Positions 53,295-63,275 of a DNA stretch of 64,000 nucleotides are shown one piece after another; the first letter of the stretch is position 1, and every line of letters begins with the position of its first letter. The notes below the pieces were generated by a model that did no database searches, was not told where the DNA came from, and saw only the letters and a program-made list of their open reading frames with translations. The position numbers and the translations under genes are program-made. Location: assembly GCF_014023275.1 (NCBI RefSeq), contig NZ_CP054698.1:5603001-5667000 (forward strand). The letters run 5' to 3'. Source of the stretch: Nostoc edaphicum CCNP1411 (lineage in GTDB: Bacteria > Cyanobacteriota > Cyanobacteriia > Cyanobacteriales > Nostocaceae).

Positions 53295-54962
53295 CTACTT
53301 GTGTGAGTTATACCAGGTTAATATACCTCCTGAAATGACGATCGCAGCTAATCCCAAAAAAACTACCTGTAATCCCAGAAAGGTTTCTGCAACACCAGCT
53401 AATGCCAAAGGTAAGGAAAGGGCAATATTAATTACATTGTTCTGCAAGCCAAAAACTTTACCACGCATTTCTGGAGGTGTTTCTGTTTGGATTGCGGTTT
53501 GCATAGGAATTCCCACTAGTGCCCCAAAGATGCCCAATAGCGCCACTAGTAACAAAACTAGCCATAGTTGGGTTGTAAATATTGATAGACCAATCAAGGA
53601 TGCTGCCATGCCCATACAACCGTACAGACTTAGTTGGGTGTATGAGAAGCGTTGACCAAATTGACCGAGAATTGTTGCTCCAGCAGCGATGCCAACACCG
53701 CCAGATGCTAGTAAAAAGCCAAACTGTGAGGCTTTCATATTGGGAATTATTTCTGCCATGCGAACAGCTAGAACTGTTAAAGCTGCAAAGACAGAAAATA
53801 AGATAATCAGTTGAAGCAAAGCATTGCGGACGCGATGATTTGCTTTGAGATAAGCAAAACCGTCCCGCAAGTCAGAGAATACGTGAGGGAATTCTGTATC
53901 GGGGTGGTGGTGTTTTTCCTTAGTTGCCAGGAGGAACAAAATTAGTCCAGCGATCGCATAACTACCACCTACTAAAAGTTCTTTGCCTAAACTACCACTA
54001 CCACCAATTTGCAGCCAAAGTCCATCTGCGATCGCTAACAACGGTTCTCCAACGGCAAACCCAATAATCACCGATGCCATCATCGTTGTTGTGTAAAGCG
54101 AATTAGCCGAGAGTAAATGCTGTTCTTCTACGATCAAGGGAATTGCAGCCTGTTCTGCCGGGGCAAAAAACTGCGTCAGTGTGGAAACTAAAAAAGTCAC
54201 ACCCAGAACGATCAAAAAACCCACTGGCAGCACTCCTATGGGTTTCCAGTCATGAGTCAACCACACCAGGAAGGGAATTGACAAAACCAGGATGCCGCGC
54301 CAAATATTCGTTGCTACCAGCACAGCTTTTTTTGACCAGCGATCGACAAACACGCCAGCAACGGAACCAAACAATACGGCTGGAATAGTAAAAGACATCA
54401 TCAAGACTGACACCCAACCACTAATACTCTGATTGCTTCCTTGAAACTGAGTATTAATCAAGGCAATCATCAGCACCAAATAAACTTTATCTGCTAATTG
54501 AGAGAAAACTTGACCGCCCCAAAGAGCCAAGAAATTAGGATTTTTTAATACAGGTAAAAATCCTAGCTGTTTTACATTCCCTGCAATACCTTCTCCACCT
54601 GAACCAGATCCATCTAATTTCGGTGGTTCTTTTTCTGAGATAGTCGCTACTGGCAAATTCTGCCCATTGCGATTACCGTTGCTATCTGCTTCAGCAGTGG
54701 TTAATTTGTTTTCAGATTGTGTTTCTGATTGACTTGGAAGATCAGTTTTTGGGATCTCCTCTGTCCAACTTTGGTCATTTTTAGAAACGTCTTTTGGAGA
54801 CATTTCTTGGCCATTTATTTGACTAGGTGTACACTTGGGAATGGCACTCAAGTGATTCCTAACTGTAGGATCTGATACCCTATTCTGTTTTTTGGCGAGG
54901 CTTGGTGACAAAGGTAGGATTTTTTTATCCAAATCAGAAGGTTGCATCATGGTTGGCAGCAA
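53295..54962 (-). CDS. MFS transporter with a long hydrophilic N-terminal extension
   Basis: A 555-residue protein. The membrane part begins at about residue 134 with [20 protein letters not shown] and has about 12 helices with the MFS loop motif [14 protein letters not shown]. This type (MFS_3-like) often exports drugs or siderophores. The first 130 residues are polar and low complexity ([20 protein letters not shown]) and are not part of the transporter fold. The start lies inside the 3' end of recO, overlapping by 29 bp, so the two genes are probably coupled. Later in-frame ATGs give only slightly shorter proteins. Confidence 0.85.
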   Translation of the reverse strand: MLPTMMQPSDLDKKILPLSPSLAKKQNRVSDPTVRNHLSAIPKCTPSQINGQEMSPKDVSKNDQSWTEEIPKTDLPSQSETQSENKLTTAEADSNGNRNGQNLPVATISEKEPPKLDGSGSGGEGIAGNVKQLGFLPVLKNPNFLALWGGQVFSQLADKVYLVLMIALINTQFQGSNQSISGWVSVLMMSFTIPAVLFGSVAGVFVDRWSKKAVLVATNIWRGILVLSIPFLVWLTHDWKPIGVLPVGFLIVLGVTFLVSTLTQFFAPAEQAAIPLIVEEQHLLSANSLYTTTMMASVIIGFAVGEPLLAIADGLWLQIGGSGSLGKELLVGGSYAIAGLILFLLATKEKHHHPDTEFPHVFSDLRDGFAYLKANHRVRNALLQLIILFSVFAALTVLAVRMAEIIPNMKASQFGFLLASGGVGIAAGATILGQFGQRFSYTQLSLYGCMGMAASLIGLSIFTTQLWLVLLLVALLGIFGALVGIPMQTAIQTETPPEMRGKVFGLQNNVINIALSLPLALAGVAETFLGLQVVFLGLAAIVISGGILTWYNSHK

Positions 54963-55884
54963 AATAAGAGTCGATCAAGGTAGCAGAGCGAATAGGGCGA
55001 CCTAATTGGTACTGAGCATACTGGCGCAAAATCTGCTCAACAGATAACCAGTCATAATCTCTAGCACCATCAATTTGCATTATCTCTGGTTGTGACAGAT
55101 GTTGAAGCAAAGCCAGTTCCATAGCACCTAGACGGCAAGAAATCACAGGTATTTCTTGCCGATGCACAACAATTGTTTGGGCATTGCTGATGGGGCATGG
55201 GGCATGGGGCACAGGGAATTGGTCATTAATCTCCCCGTGCTCCTCTGCTCCTCTGCTCCTCTGCCCCTCTGCCCTCATCTCCCTCTGTCCCTCTCTTAGT
55301 AAAAGTTCCCTAGCTTCTAAGGAAACCGTTCCACCCGCAGGGATACTAAATCCTACCTGCCAGTTGGGGTTTGTAAAATCTGGCTTAATGGGGCGCCCAG
55401 ATATGCAACAGATTTGCACTTGCGGCGTCAGTCCTGCTAAGGCTAAAAGGTGAAACACACCATGAGCTAGATGAGCCAAAACACCAAATTGATTTACACT
55501 AGACACCGCCTCTAAGCGATGAAGATGTTCATTGAACAAATCATAAAGTTCTTCTTGGGGTTGTTCGCTCAAAGCTTCACACAGAACTATTTCTGCTAAA
55601 TATTGGCTGGCAGCCAGTTTTCCCAAATCTTTAGCTAAACCAGGATAAGTTTTTAACGTCTGTGCTTGAGTAATCTTATCAAGCGATCGCCCTTTCGCAA
55701 TCAATAGTTCATTCACAACGAACATCCCACTCCTACCGCCCAGGCTGGAGTTGTACTTACGTGACCCTGGAGCCACTGCTCGAATCAGACCGAATTCACG
55801 TGTCAAAATCGTGACTATTTTATCCGATTCTCCCAATGCCTGGGTTTTAAGATTAATACCAGTTGCTTTGTAGGTTCTACTCAT
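54934..55884 (-). CDS. recO: DNA repair protein RecO with a repeat-encoded insertion
   Basis: The 316-residue product is RecO, which loads RecA with RecR at gaps and breaks. The N-terminal OB fold reads [35 protein letters not shown] and [14 protein letters not shown]. The helical domain has [14 protein letters not shown]. Between about residues 198 and 234 the reading passes through low-complexity DNA ([20 protein letters not shown]), which is foreign to RecO. The start ATG lies on the edge of a GTCATTA-class repeat block. The MFS gene overlaps its end. Confidence 0.94.
   Translation of the reverse strand: MSRTYKATGINLKTQALGESDKIVTILTREFGLIRAVAPGSRKYNSSLGGRSGMFVVNELLIAKGRSLDKITQAQTLKTYPGLAKDLGKLAASQYLAEIVLCEALSEQPQEELYDLFNEHLHRLEAVSSVNQFGVLAHLAHGVFHLLALAGLTPQVQICCISGRPIKPDFTNPNWQVGFSIPAGGTVSLEARELLLREGQREMRAEGQRSRGAEEHGEINDQFPVPHAPCPISNAQTIVVHRQEIPVISCRLGAMELALLQHLSQPEIMQIDGARDYDWLSVEQILRQYAQYQLGRPIRSATLIDSYFAANHDATF
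55183..55300. repeat. Low-complexity repeats inside recO
   Basis: On the plus strand three GGGGCAT-type heptamers (from about 55193) are followed by a CT-rich array of period 8 (TGCTCCTC three times, then TGCCCCTC). Both types normally lie between genes in Nostocales. Here recO reads through them without a stop. Confidence 0.85.
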
Positions 55885-55995
55885 TAGTCATTAGTCATTA
55901 GTCACTAATCATTAGTAGTTATTAGTCATTAGTCATTAGTCAAGGGTCATTAGCTTAGGACAAATGACAAATGACAAAGGACAAAAGACAAATGA
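55885..55995. repeat. Heptamer repeat block between recO and deoC
   Basis: About nine GTCATTA-type units (55885-55952, some diverged) face GACAAAT/GACAAAG/GACAAAA units (55960-55995). On the minus strand the recO ATG is formed by the last unit of the array. Confidence 0.9.
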
Positions 55996-56676
55996 CTATT
56001 CACCTTTTCCCAGGTTATCGCGCTGGCGGATCAAATCGATACCGCGAGATGTGCCTAATCTAGTAGCACCCGCTACAATTAACTCTAGGGCTTGATTGAT
56101 AGTACGGATACTACCCGAAGCTTTAATTCCCACCCTTTCTTTTGCCAATTCCCGCAAAAGTCGTACATCTGCCACTGTTGCACCACCATTCCAACCTGTA
56201 CTAGTTTTTAAGAATGCTGCTCCCGCTTCCATAGCTATTTCAGCAGCTATTTTTTTCTCCGCATCTGTCAAAAGGTTGGTTTCCAAAATTACCTTGACCG
56301 TTTGCCCAGTCTCTTCGCAAATTTCGGCAATCTCCCGGTGGACTTCTTCAGTTTTGCCAGCTTTCAACCAGCCCAAGTTCATTACCACATCCAACTCAGT
56401 GGCCCCACTATCCACCGCTTCTTGAGCCTCATATAGTTTCACTGCTGAAGTTGTCGCACCAGAAGGAAAGCCAATCACCGTACAGACTTTCGGGTTCTTA
56501 CCGTGGAGAAGTTCAACTGCTTGCTTGACATGAGCGGGGAACAGACAAACCGCCGCAAAATTGAATCTGTATGCTTCTTCACACCATTGCTCAACCTGCT
56601 CTGGAGTAGCTGTTGACGTTAACAGAGAGTGATCGATAAATGGCGCAATATCAATGTCTGGATAGTCTGCTGCCAT
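55996..56676 (-). CDS. deoC: Deoxyribose-phosphate aldolase
   Basis: A 226-residue TIM-barrel enzyme cleaving 2-deoxyribose 5-phosphate to glyceraldehyde 3-phosphate and acetaldehyde. The Schiff-base lysine lies in [59 protein letters not shown] and [14 protein letters not shown] are standard. The other nucleoside-salvage genes are not nearby. It is upstream of recO on the same strand, separated by the repeat block. Confidence 0.97.
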   Translation of the reverse strand: MAADYPDIDIAPFIDHSLLTSTATPEQVEQWCEEAYRFNFAAVCLFPAHVKQAVELLHGKNPKVCTVIGFPSGATTSAVKLYEAQEAVDSGATELDVVMNLGWLKAGKTEEVHREIAEICEETGQTVKVILETNLLTDAEKKIAAEIAMEAGAAFLKTSTGWNGGATVADVRLLRELAKERVGIKASGSIRTINQALELIVAGATRLGTSRGIDLIRQRDNLGKGE

Positions 56677-56842
56677 CGTGTCTTCTGCCAGTGATTATTA
56701 AACTTTATAAAAAATTAAAACATTTCTTATATATATATTAAACCACATTTATTACGAGTTTATCCTGAAAACAAGCTGCTAATTTGTCTGAAATTTTAGC
56801 TTCATAGATATCCCGGAATTACATTAAGTATTTAAGTTGACG

Positions 56843-58021
56843 TTATGTGGTGATAAGGTTAGTAATATCAACAGTGCTTTTCACACCAATTTCTAAGAAG
56901 TTAATAATAGTTTTAGCTAACGCCTTTGATGCCAAATATGGCACGCCATTACCAATAGTTTTAAACATATTCGTTAGCGACATATTCTCTGGAAGTACAA
57001 AATTTGCAGGCAAAGATTGAATAGCTAAAGCTTCTGCTACAGAAATTCGCCGAACTTTATAAGGATGTAAATGTACTTCATTATTTCCATAGCAAGCTGT
57101 TGGAGAGTAACGCCATCTATGCAGACGCTTGAAAGACTTCCTAGAATTATCTCCTTCATCAACAGCAGCAAATTTTGTGATACCTGCCCTTGGTTGAAAA
57201 TAGTGTTCAGCATTAGGATGCTTCAGAACGTTATTTTTTCTAAACCAGTATTCAACTGTCAGTTCTTCAGGTATACCATCAGGACAAGGTATTAAAGAAT
57301 TTTCCTTGAATGGCTCACACTTACACCAGGGGTAAGCAAAAACTTTTTCTTGAGGATATATGATGTAATTATTCCAAGGAAAATATCCATCAAGTAACTT
57401 TTCACTACTGGATTTTATTCCTATATCCTTAAAAAAATTATTCTTGAAGCCAATTAGTATAATTCTTTCTCTATCCTGCGGTACACCATATTCGATAGCA
57501 TTAATTAACCGCTCTGTTAATATATATCCTGCTTCCTGTAATTGTTGCTTGAGCGATTCAAAAAATAAACGGTGTTTTGTGGTTTTCCATAAACCCTTAA
57601 CGTTCTCAAACAAAAAGAAATCTGGAAGATTGTGGCAAATTAATTCAACGTAAGAAGCGGAAAGCTTGCCATTATCTCCTAAACGTCCTCTATTTTTCCC
57701 ACCAATAGAAAAATCAGGACAGGGAGGCCCACCGATGAAACCAATTGTCTTATGAGATTTGCGGCAATCTTTGACTAATTCTTGAAGGCGTTGTGCTTCT
57801 TTTCCAGCGATAAGTTTTGTTACATCTGCTGCTTCACCGTGATGATATCCATATTCAGGCGATCGCATTTTCAGAACTTCCCGTGAATGGCGATAGGCAG
57901 CGATGAATGGGGAGAAAATTTCATTGACATAAACAATATTAAAACCGCTGGCTTCAAAACCTAAATCTAGGAAACCTGAACCAGCAAAAAAAGAGAAAAT
58001 ACAAGGGTAACTGTTAGACAT
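56843..58021 (-). CDS. DNA cytosine-5 methyltransferase
   Basis: A 392-residue C5 methyltransferase. Motif I is FSFFAGSGFLDLGFEASGF (AdoMet binding). Motif IV is GGPPCPDFS with catalytic Cys101, where Pro replaces the usual Gln of PCQ. Motif VI is ENVKG, motif VIII is QDRERIILIGF, and motif X is IGNGVPYLASKAL. The region between VIII and X (about 195-300) is the target-recognition domain. A divergent nuclease gene starts 63 bp away, which suggests a type II restriction-modification pair. The target sequence is not deducible. Confidence 0.92.
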   Translation of the reverse strand: MSNSYPCIFSFFAGSGFLDLGFEASGFNIVYVNEIFSPFIAAYRHSREVLKMRSPEYGYHHGEAADVTKLIAGKEAQRLQELVKDCRKSHKTIGFIGGPPCPDFSIGGKNRGRLGDNGKLSASYVELICHNLPDFFLFENVKGLWKTTKHRLFFESLKQQLQEAGYILTERLINAIEYGVPQDRERIILIGFKNNFFKDIGIKSSSEKLLDGYFPWNNYIIYPQEKVFAYPWCKCEPFKENSLIPCPDGIPEELTVEYWFRKNNVLKHPNAEHYFQPRAGITKFAAVDEGDNSRKSFKRLHRWRYSPTACYGNNEVHLHPYKVRRISVAEALAIQSLPANFVLPENMSLTNMFKTIGNGVPYLASKALAKTIINFLEIGVKSTVDITNLITT

Positions 58022-58084
58022 TAGTATTTCAAATAGTGTATTATATGACTTAGCTTTTATTTTTTAATTTAATTAATATTCATA
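58022..58084. promoter_or_regulatory. Divergent promoter region of the restriction-modification pair
   Basis: These 63 bp are almost pure A/T and separate the two divergent starts, so both promoters must fit here or inside the coding ends. Tight divergent spacing would allow the methyltransferase to influence both genes. Confidence 0.4.
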
Positions 58085-58705
58085 ATGTTAGAAAAGCAAA
58101 CAGATTGGAGGAAATATGAAAATTATACTAGAAAAATTCTCTCTGATGACAGGGTTCAAAAGTATCTCCAAGAATACTTTAACTTACATAATTTAAAGAT
58201 AAAGCCTAAGAGAAAGCTTATAGGTAAAAAGACTGGAACTAAATGGGAAGTAGATGCTTATGGCTATAATATTGATAATCATCTGGTGCTAATTGAATGT
58301 AAACACTATGAAAAAAGATGTGTAGTGCAAAATGTAATAGCTGCATTTGCCTACATTATTAAAGATGTAGAAGCACAACGTGGAATTCTTGTTACAACAC
58401 TTGGACTTCAGTCTGGAGCAATTAAAGTAGCAAAAAATGAAAATATAGGCTTATTAAAAGTAGACTATAATTCAACAGAGAAGAACTTTGTTGTTCATTT
58501 CAGTTCAAATGAAACAAAACCAAGTCAGGCTATTGTTGCATTTACTGAGCAACTTAGTGGATTTAGTGGAATGGATGGACAAATGGTAGTATCACAGTAT
58601 CCATTAGATGAGCTAGAAAAAGGGCTTCGACAAAGAACAGGTAGAACACAATTTTATCCAGATGAAATAAATGCAGAAATGACAAAAATATTTGAAGAAA
58701 TCTAA
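58085..58705 (+). CDS. Mrr-like PD-(D/E)XK restriction endonuclease
   Basis: A 206-residue protein. The first half holds an Mrr-type nuclease core: WRKYENYTRKIL (Glu12), WEVDAYGYN (Asp57) and LVLIECKHYEK (Glu71, Lys73), the D...ExK signature, followed by QNVIAAFAYIIKDVEAQRGI. The C-terminal part (SGFSGMDGQMVVSQYPLDEL) is not recognised. Facing a cytosine methyltransferase, it is the natural partner enzyme, cutting unmethylated DNA if the two form a type II system. It could instead be a stand-alone Mrr-like enzyme. AT-rich. Confidence 0.78.
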   Translation: MLEKQTDWRKYENYTRKILSDDRVQKYLQEYFNLHNLKIKPKRKLIGKKTGTKWEVDAYGYNIDNHLVLIECKHYEKRCVVQNVIAAFAYIIKDVEAQRGILVTTLGLQSGAIKVAKNENIGLLKVDYNSTEKNFVVHFSSNETKPSQAIVAFTEQLSGFSGMDGQMVVSQYPLDELEKGLRQRTGRTQFYPDEINAEMTKIFEEI

Positions 58706-59180
58706 CAATATTTATAGTATTTCTAAATAAGCAATTACAAAGTGATTTTCCAAAAATAATTTTATAAATATTATTATTTATGAATTACACAAAAAATCTC
58801 TCAAAGTCTTATTTCTCAGTATCATATACATACTATGTGGTAAAATTTTCAGTAGCTTGTGCTTAAGTACTGATTATTTATAGATTATCCCAGCGCCTTG
58901 CTAGTATTCTGAAACAGTCTTAATTAATATAATCAAACTTAGGGTTTATACGTAAGTACCAATCAAAAAGGAACAATTTGAAGACTGCTTAAATAGTCAA
59001 AAAAATTCACAGTTACTCTAAGTGTTTAATATCAAAGTTTACTCAATCTTTAAGGAAAATCCCTGACAGAAAAAGAGTCTGGGGTCACAATTAGATATAG
59101 GAGTTTTCAAGCTCCAGATGATGTTTAAGACAAGTATTTGTCATTAAATAAAAAACCGGGGTACTTCGGACTAACTTTTT
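58706..59180. other. AT-rich intergenic region
   Basis: About 475 bp without a recognisable gene, repeat array or strong hairpin. It probably contains the promoter of the glycosyltransferase gene at 59181. Confidence 0.4.
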
Positions 59181-60455
59181 ATGCGGATTTTAATTTACTC
59201 CTACAACTATTATCCAGAGCCAATTGGTATAGCCCCACTGATGACTGAATTAGCAGAGGGACTAGTAAAACGTGGGCATGAAGTGCGCGTAGTCACTGCT
59301 ATGCCTAACTACCCTGAGCGTCAAATTTACCAGGAATATCGGGGCAAGTGGTATCTCAACGAATACAAAAATGGCGTTCAAATTCAACGCAGTTACGTTT
59401 GGATTCGTCCACAACCCAATTTATTAGATAGGGTGTTATTAGATGCGAGTTTTGTTGTCACTAGTTTTGTGCCCGCCCTGATTGGTTGGCGTCCAGATGT
59501 GATTCTGTCAACATCCCCATCCTTACCAAGCTGTGTACCAGTTGCTCTTTTAGGATGGTTACGTGCTTGTCCTGTGATTTTAAATCTACAAGACATATTA
59601 CCAGAAGCAGCCGTCCACGTCGGTCTACTGAAAAATAAACTGCTCATCCAGTTATTTACATTATTGGAAAAATTTGCCTACCGGACTGCTAGTAAAATTA
59701 GCGTCATCGCCGATGGGTTTGTGGACAATTTGCGAGGTAAGGGCGTAGAAGCTGACAAAATTGTACAAATTCCCAACTGGGTTGATGTAAATTTTATCCG
59801 CCCTTTGCCTAAAGAAGATAACCCTTTCCGGGCAGCGCATAATCTGAATGGCAAATTTGTAGTACTTTATTCCGGTAACATAGCTCTAACCCAAGGCTTA
59901 GAAAGCGTCGTCAAAGCTGCTTCTGTGTTGCGCCATATCCCAGATATTGTTTTTGTCATCGTTGGAGAGGCAAAAGGTTTACAGCGATTGCAACAGGAAT
60001 GTCTACACTGCGGCGCAGATAATGTTTTGCTACTGCCATTTCAACCCCGCAAAGATTTGCCACAAATGTTGTCAGCAGCCGATGTAGGCTTGGTGGTGCA
60101 AAAGAAAAATGTTGTATCCTTCAATATGCCGTCAAAAATTCAAGTGCTACTTGCCAGTGGAGGGGCTTTAGTTGCCTCTGTCCCCGATAATGGTACGGCA
60201 GCAAGAGCCATCAGGCAAAGTGGTGGTGGAATTATCGTTCCTCCAGAAGATCCCCAAGCCTTAGCTATGGCAATTTTAGATTTGTACCAAAACCCCGAAA
60301 AAGTCAAAACTCTGGGTTACAAAAGTCGTCAATATGCCGTTGAGCAATATGCTTTTGAGCAAGCTTTAAATCAGTATGAGTCCTTGTGTTACTCATTGAC
60401 AGCAGATCGTCGAGCAATTCAGTCTACAGGCATAGTTACGAAACAAGAAGTTTAA
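59181..60455 (+). CDS. Family 4 glycosyltransferase (WbuB/WcaI-like)
   Basis: A 424-residue GT-B glycosyltransferase. It opens MRILIYSYNYYPEPIGIAPL, and the N-terminal half includes VRVVTAMPNYPERQIY and ILNLQDILPEAAVHVGLL, a pattern seen in exopolysaccharide and O-antigen enzymes related to WcaI/WbuB. The C-terminal half holds VVLYSGNIALTQGLESVVKA, FVIVGEAKG and QVLLASGGALVASVP. It probably adds a sugar in extracellular polysaccharide assembly. No other polysaccharide genes are near. Donor and acceptor are unknown. Confidence 0.88.
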   Translation: MRILIYSYNYYPEPIGIAPLMTELAEGLVKRGHEVRVVTAMPNYPERQIYQEYRGKWYLNEYKNGVQIQRSYVWIRPQPNLLDRVLLDASFVVTSFVPALIGWRPDVILSTSPSLPSCVPVALLGWLRACPVILNLQDILPEAAVHVGLLKNKLLIQLFTLLEKFAYRTASKISVIADGFVDNLRGKGVEADKIVQIPNWVDVNFIRPLPKEDNPFRAAHNLNGKFVVLYSGNIALTQGLESVVKAASVLRHIPDIVFVIVGEAKGLQRLQQECLHCGADNVLLLPFQPRKDLPQMLSAADVGLVVQKKNVVSFNMPSKIQVLLASGGALVASVPDNGTAARAIRQSGGGIIVPPEDPQALAMAILDLYQNPEKVKTLGYKSRQYAVEQYAFEQALNQYESLCYSLTADRRAIQSTGIVTKQEV

Positions 60456-61050
60456 TCTCCGTAGCAAAGTTACATTTAACTACCACAAGGCTAGAATCGG
60501 AGAGTGTCAAGCCCTCAAATCTAGATATAGAAGATTTTGAGGGTAGCCAAATTTTATCAGGAAATATACAGCAATAGAAAAGCTGGTTTCCAAGTACATT
60601 GTTGAACCAAAAATTCCACGGCTTCGCTTCATTCAATCCGTGGCTCAGACTCAATTAAGTATATAGAATTACATAAAATATACGTATGGGAATTGCACTT
60701 TTGGTAGACCAGTTATGAGTATGCTGTGTTGTGTCGTAATTTTTAGCAGGCAGATAGTCTAAAGGCTAGATGTGGCCTTATCTGCGAATTACTAGCTTTC
60801 CATTACATATTATGCTGTTTGATGAATCTGCGATTATTTTCGCTGGAAATTGCTATTGGTTGATTTATCGCTGCATAATAACCGTCCGCAACTGCATCGA
60901 AACAGTCAATTATCAAACTAGCCCCATAGACACCTGTTTTTTTGTTAGTATTCAAAAAAACCTATTGACACATTTGGTCAGATCAATTGTTTGTTGTTTG
61001 TAAGTAAATGTAAACAATTGTTTCAAAAGGAAGAAAGCACCTGAGGTTTA
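60456..61050. other. Long intergenic region
   Basis: About 595 bp. Near 60510-60541 CCCTCAAATCT pairs imperfectly with AGATTTTGAGGG, possibly the end of the glycosyltransferase transcript. The open stretch at 60770-61003 has no ribosome-binding site and an improbable composition. No RNA gene is recognised. Confidence 0.4.
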
Positions 61051-61509
61051 ATGACTGATTATTTCCAAGGAAATTTCCCATTGCAATCTGTCCCACTGAC
61101 AAAGAGTGCGGTAATAAGCCACGGCCAAACCGAAGAAGCGAGTGAAAAATTAGCTGCAACGATCGCTGTTGCGGCATCAGACCGCAAAGCAGGTGAGATT
61201 TTATTGCTGAAAGTAGCAGAGGTGTCTTACCTGGCTGATTACTTTGTGATGATGACTGGCTATTCTAAAGTACAGGTCAGGGCGATCGCTCAAGCAATTG
61301 AAGGAAAAGTAGAAACTGAGTTGCAACGCCGTCCCTTAAGAACAGAAGGAAAAGTTGAGGGGAGTTGGGTACTACAAGACTACGGTGATGTGATCGTTCA
61401 CATCATGATGCCCAAAGAACGGGAGTTTTATAATTTAGAAGCGTTCTGGATTCATGCAGAGCGTATTTCCCTTCCAGAATCTGATGAAGGTGAGGGTAAA
61501 CCAACATGA
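61051..61509 (+). CDS. rsfS: Ribosomal silencing factor RsfS
   Basis: A 152-residue protein of the RsfS/Iojap family, which binds L14 and keeps the two subunits apart when nutrients are scarce. The core runs KLAATIAVAASDRKAGEILL, VSYLADYFVMMTGYSKVQVR, EGSWVLQDYGDVIVHIMMP and REFYNLEAFW. An extra 30 residues precede the core. The stop overlaps the next gene by 4 bp (ATGA), so the two are coupled, an arrangement seen in other cyanobacteria. Confidence 0.95.
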   Translation: MTDYFQGNFPLQSVPLTKSAVISHGQTEEASEKLAATIAVAASDRKAGEILLLKVAEVSYLADYFVMMTGYSKVQVRAIAQAIEGKVETELQRRPLRTEGKVEGSWVLQDYGDVIVHIMMPKEREFYNLEAFWIHAERISLPESDEGEGKPT

Positions 61510-62006
61510 TTAGGTCTTCGGTTTCTAATTGCCCAGTTCCTACAGACCAACAACCGCTCAATGAATACGAAGAGTTAAAAACTTCCTGGTTGTTTCGTGA
61601 TACTACTTTAGATTTGCGCGAGTATATCACGAAACTGGTTTGGATTTGGGGTTTATCTTGGCTTTTTGCAGGGCCTATAGCTGCGGCAAGTTTTGCACCT
61701 CACAAGTATATTGCACATTTTATTCTCTGTGGTGCAGCAGGAGCGAGTGTCGGGTTAGTGCTTATACTGGTAAGGTTGTACTTAGGCTGGTTCTACGTGT
61801 GCGATCGCCTTTGTAGTCCCACAGTCTTTTATGAAGAGTCCGGCTGGTACGACGGCCAAACTTGGACAAAACCACAGGAAGTCCTCAACCGCGATCGCTT
61901 AATTGTTGCATACGAAATCAAACCCATTCTGCGGCGGTTACAATTTACCTTTGCTGGCTTGGCGGGAATGTACGTTATTGGTACTATAGTTTGGCATTTG
62001 TTTTAA
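61506..62006 (+). CDS. CGLD27/Ycf36-like DUF1230 membrane protein
   Basis: A 166-residue protein found in cyanobacteria and plastids. The N-terminus contains CPVPTDQQPLNEYEELKTSW, the DUF1230 signature. Two hydrophobic segments (WIWGLSWLFAGPIAAASF and FILCGAAGASVGLVLILVRL) and a third at the C-terminus (LAGMYVIGTIVWHLF) predict an integral membrane protein. YEESGWYDGQTWTKPQEVLN is also conserved. Related plant proteins are needed for greening or stress tolerance; the molecular role is not settled. The ATG overlaps the rsfS stop. Confidence 0.9.
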   Translation: MIRSSVSNCPVPTDQQPLNEYEELKTSWLFRDTTLDLREYITKLVWIWGLSWLFAGPIAAASFAPHKYIAHFILCGAAGASVGLVLILVRLYLGWFYVCDRLCSPTVFYEESGWYDGQTWTKPQEVLNRDRLIVAYEIKPILRRLQFTFAGLAGMYVIGTIVWHLF

Positions 62007-62065
62007 AAAGTCATTGGTCATTAGTCATTAGCTAAGGACTAATGACCAATGACCAATGACTAAAT
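62007..62065. repeat. Heptamer repeat block before the asparaginase gene
   Basis: GTCATTG, GTCATTA and GTCATTA units face GGACTAATGACCAATGACCA-type units of period 7. The arms are nearly perfectly complementary here, so a stable hairpin is expected. Confidence 0.88.
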
Positions 62066-62094
62066 TAATTAAAAAAGGTGATAAATATAAACCC

Positions 62095-63048
62095 ATGACA
62101 ATGGGAAAACGAACTCAAGCCACAGCACTGGAAGTCCGGTTGCTGCGGGAAGGTATTATTGAATCCAGGCATATAGTCCAAGCTGTTGTCTGCGACGAAC
62201 GAGGACGGGTTTTAACCGTTGCCGGAAATTCTGAAACTGCTGCATTTATCCGTTCAGCCCTCAAACCATTTCAGGCACTCGCAGTCACCACCACAGGTAC
62301 ACTGGAACGCTATAAACTCAGCGATCGCGACTTAGCAATTATTACAAGTTCCCATAAAGGCAGAATAGATCAAGTCCGACAGGTATTTAACATTCTTTGG
62401 CGGGCCGATCTTGACCCGACTATACTCCAGTGTCCAATTCCTGAAGGCAAACGGAGTCCTTTAGAATACAATTGCTCTGGAAAACACGCAGGAATGTTAG
62501 CTGTTTGTCAGCAACGCCATTGGCCCTTGAATAACTATTTGGATCGCAAGCACCCAATACAGCAGTTGATTTTGGGCAAAGTAGCAGAATTGCTGCGAAT
62601 GCCAGCGGAGGAATTTATCAGCGCTCATGATGACTGCGGCGCACCAACTTATCTGATGCAACTCGGTCACATGGCGTCTTTATATGCCCTGTTAGCCTCT
62701 AGTACTAACTTAGATATGGAGCGCATTGTCCGTGCGATGACTCATCACCCCGCTTTGGTAGCAGGAGATGGAGAATTTGATACCGAACTGATGCGCTTAA
62801 CTCCAGGGGAACTAGTCAGTAAAGCTGGTGCCGAAGGAGTGCAGTGCATTGGTAGACTCGGTGAAGGCATGGGATTGGCAATTAAAGTTATGGATGGGGC
62901 AAAACGGGCAAAACATGCCGTTGCTATTCACTTACTCCAACAAATGGGTTGGATTAGTCCCAGCGCCGCACAAAGCCTCTCAGAGAAGTTTGTCACCTTG
63001 GGAAAATACAAGCGTTTAGAAGTAATTGGAGAATTATCATTTTTGTAG
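62095..63048 (+). CDS. L-asparaginase (type II, PF06089-like)
   Basis: About 317 residues from the ATG at 62095 (MTMGKRTQATALEV), preceded by AAGGTGAT. A start at 62056 would begin inside repeat DNA. The family hallmarks are ESRHIVQAVVCDERGRVLTV, FIRSALKPFQALAVTTTG, ITSSHKGR, EYNCSGKHAGMLAVC and DDCGAPTYLMQLGHMASLYA. It hydrolyses asparagine to aspartate and ammonia in the cytoplasm. This family is unrelated to the classical bacterial asparaginases. In a nitrogen-fixing cyanobacterium it may act on recycled nitrogen stores, which is only inference. Confidence 0.92.
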   Translation: MTMGKRTQATALEVRLLREGIIESRHIVQAVVCDERGRVLTVAGNSETAAFIRSALKPFQALAVTTTGTLERYKLSDRDLAIITSSHKGRIDQVRQVFNILWRADLDPTILQCPIPEGKRSPLEYNCSGKHAGMLAVCQQRHWPLNNYLDRKHPIQQLILGKVAELLRMPAEEFISAHDDCGAPTYLMQLGHMASLYALLASSTNLDMERIVRAMTHHPALVAGDGEFDTELMRLTPGELVSKAGAEGVQCIGRLGEGMGLAIKVMDGAKRAKHAVAIHLLQQMGWISPSAAQSLSEKFVTLGKYKRLEVIGELSFL

Positions 63049-63094
63049 TTGCCAAACTCTTGACTATAGGTTATTATAAATAAGTCGAGAGCAA

Positions 63095-63171
<77 letters not shown>

Positions 63172-63186
63172 AATAAAAGATGAAAC

Positions 63187-63224
63187 AAAACCCTACAATC
63201 AGTTAAGATTGCAGGGTTTTTGTT
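63187..63224 (+). terminator. Terminator after the initiator tRNA
   Basis: AAAACCCTACAATC and GATTGCAGGGTTTT form a strong stem with a 6-nt loop (one mismatch), followed by TGTTTTATTTT. A standard intrinsic terminator. Confidence 0.88.
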
Positions 63225-63275
63225 TTATTTTGATCTATTCTGGAAGAAATAGCCATCTAAAAGGCGCGGAGAATC

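Noticed and set aside
60770..61003. Open reading frame of 77 codons before rsfS
   Set aside because: It has no ribosome-binding site and a composition (many Cys, Ile, Tyr) typical of translated AT-rich spacer. It shows no recognisable domain.
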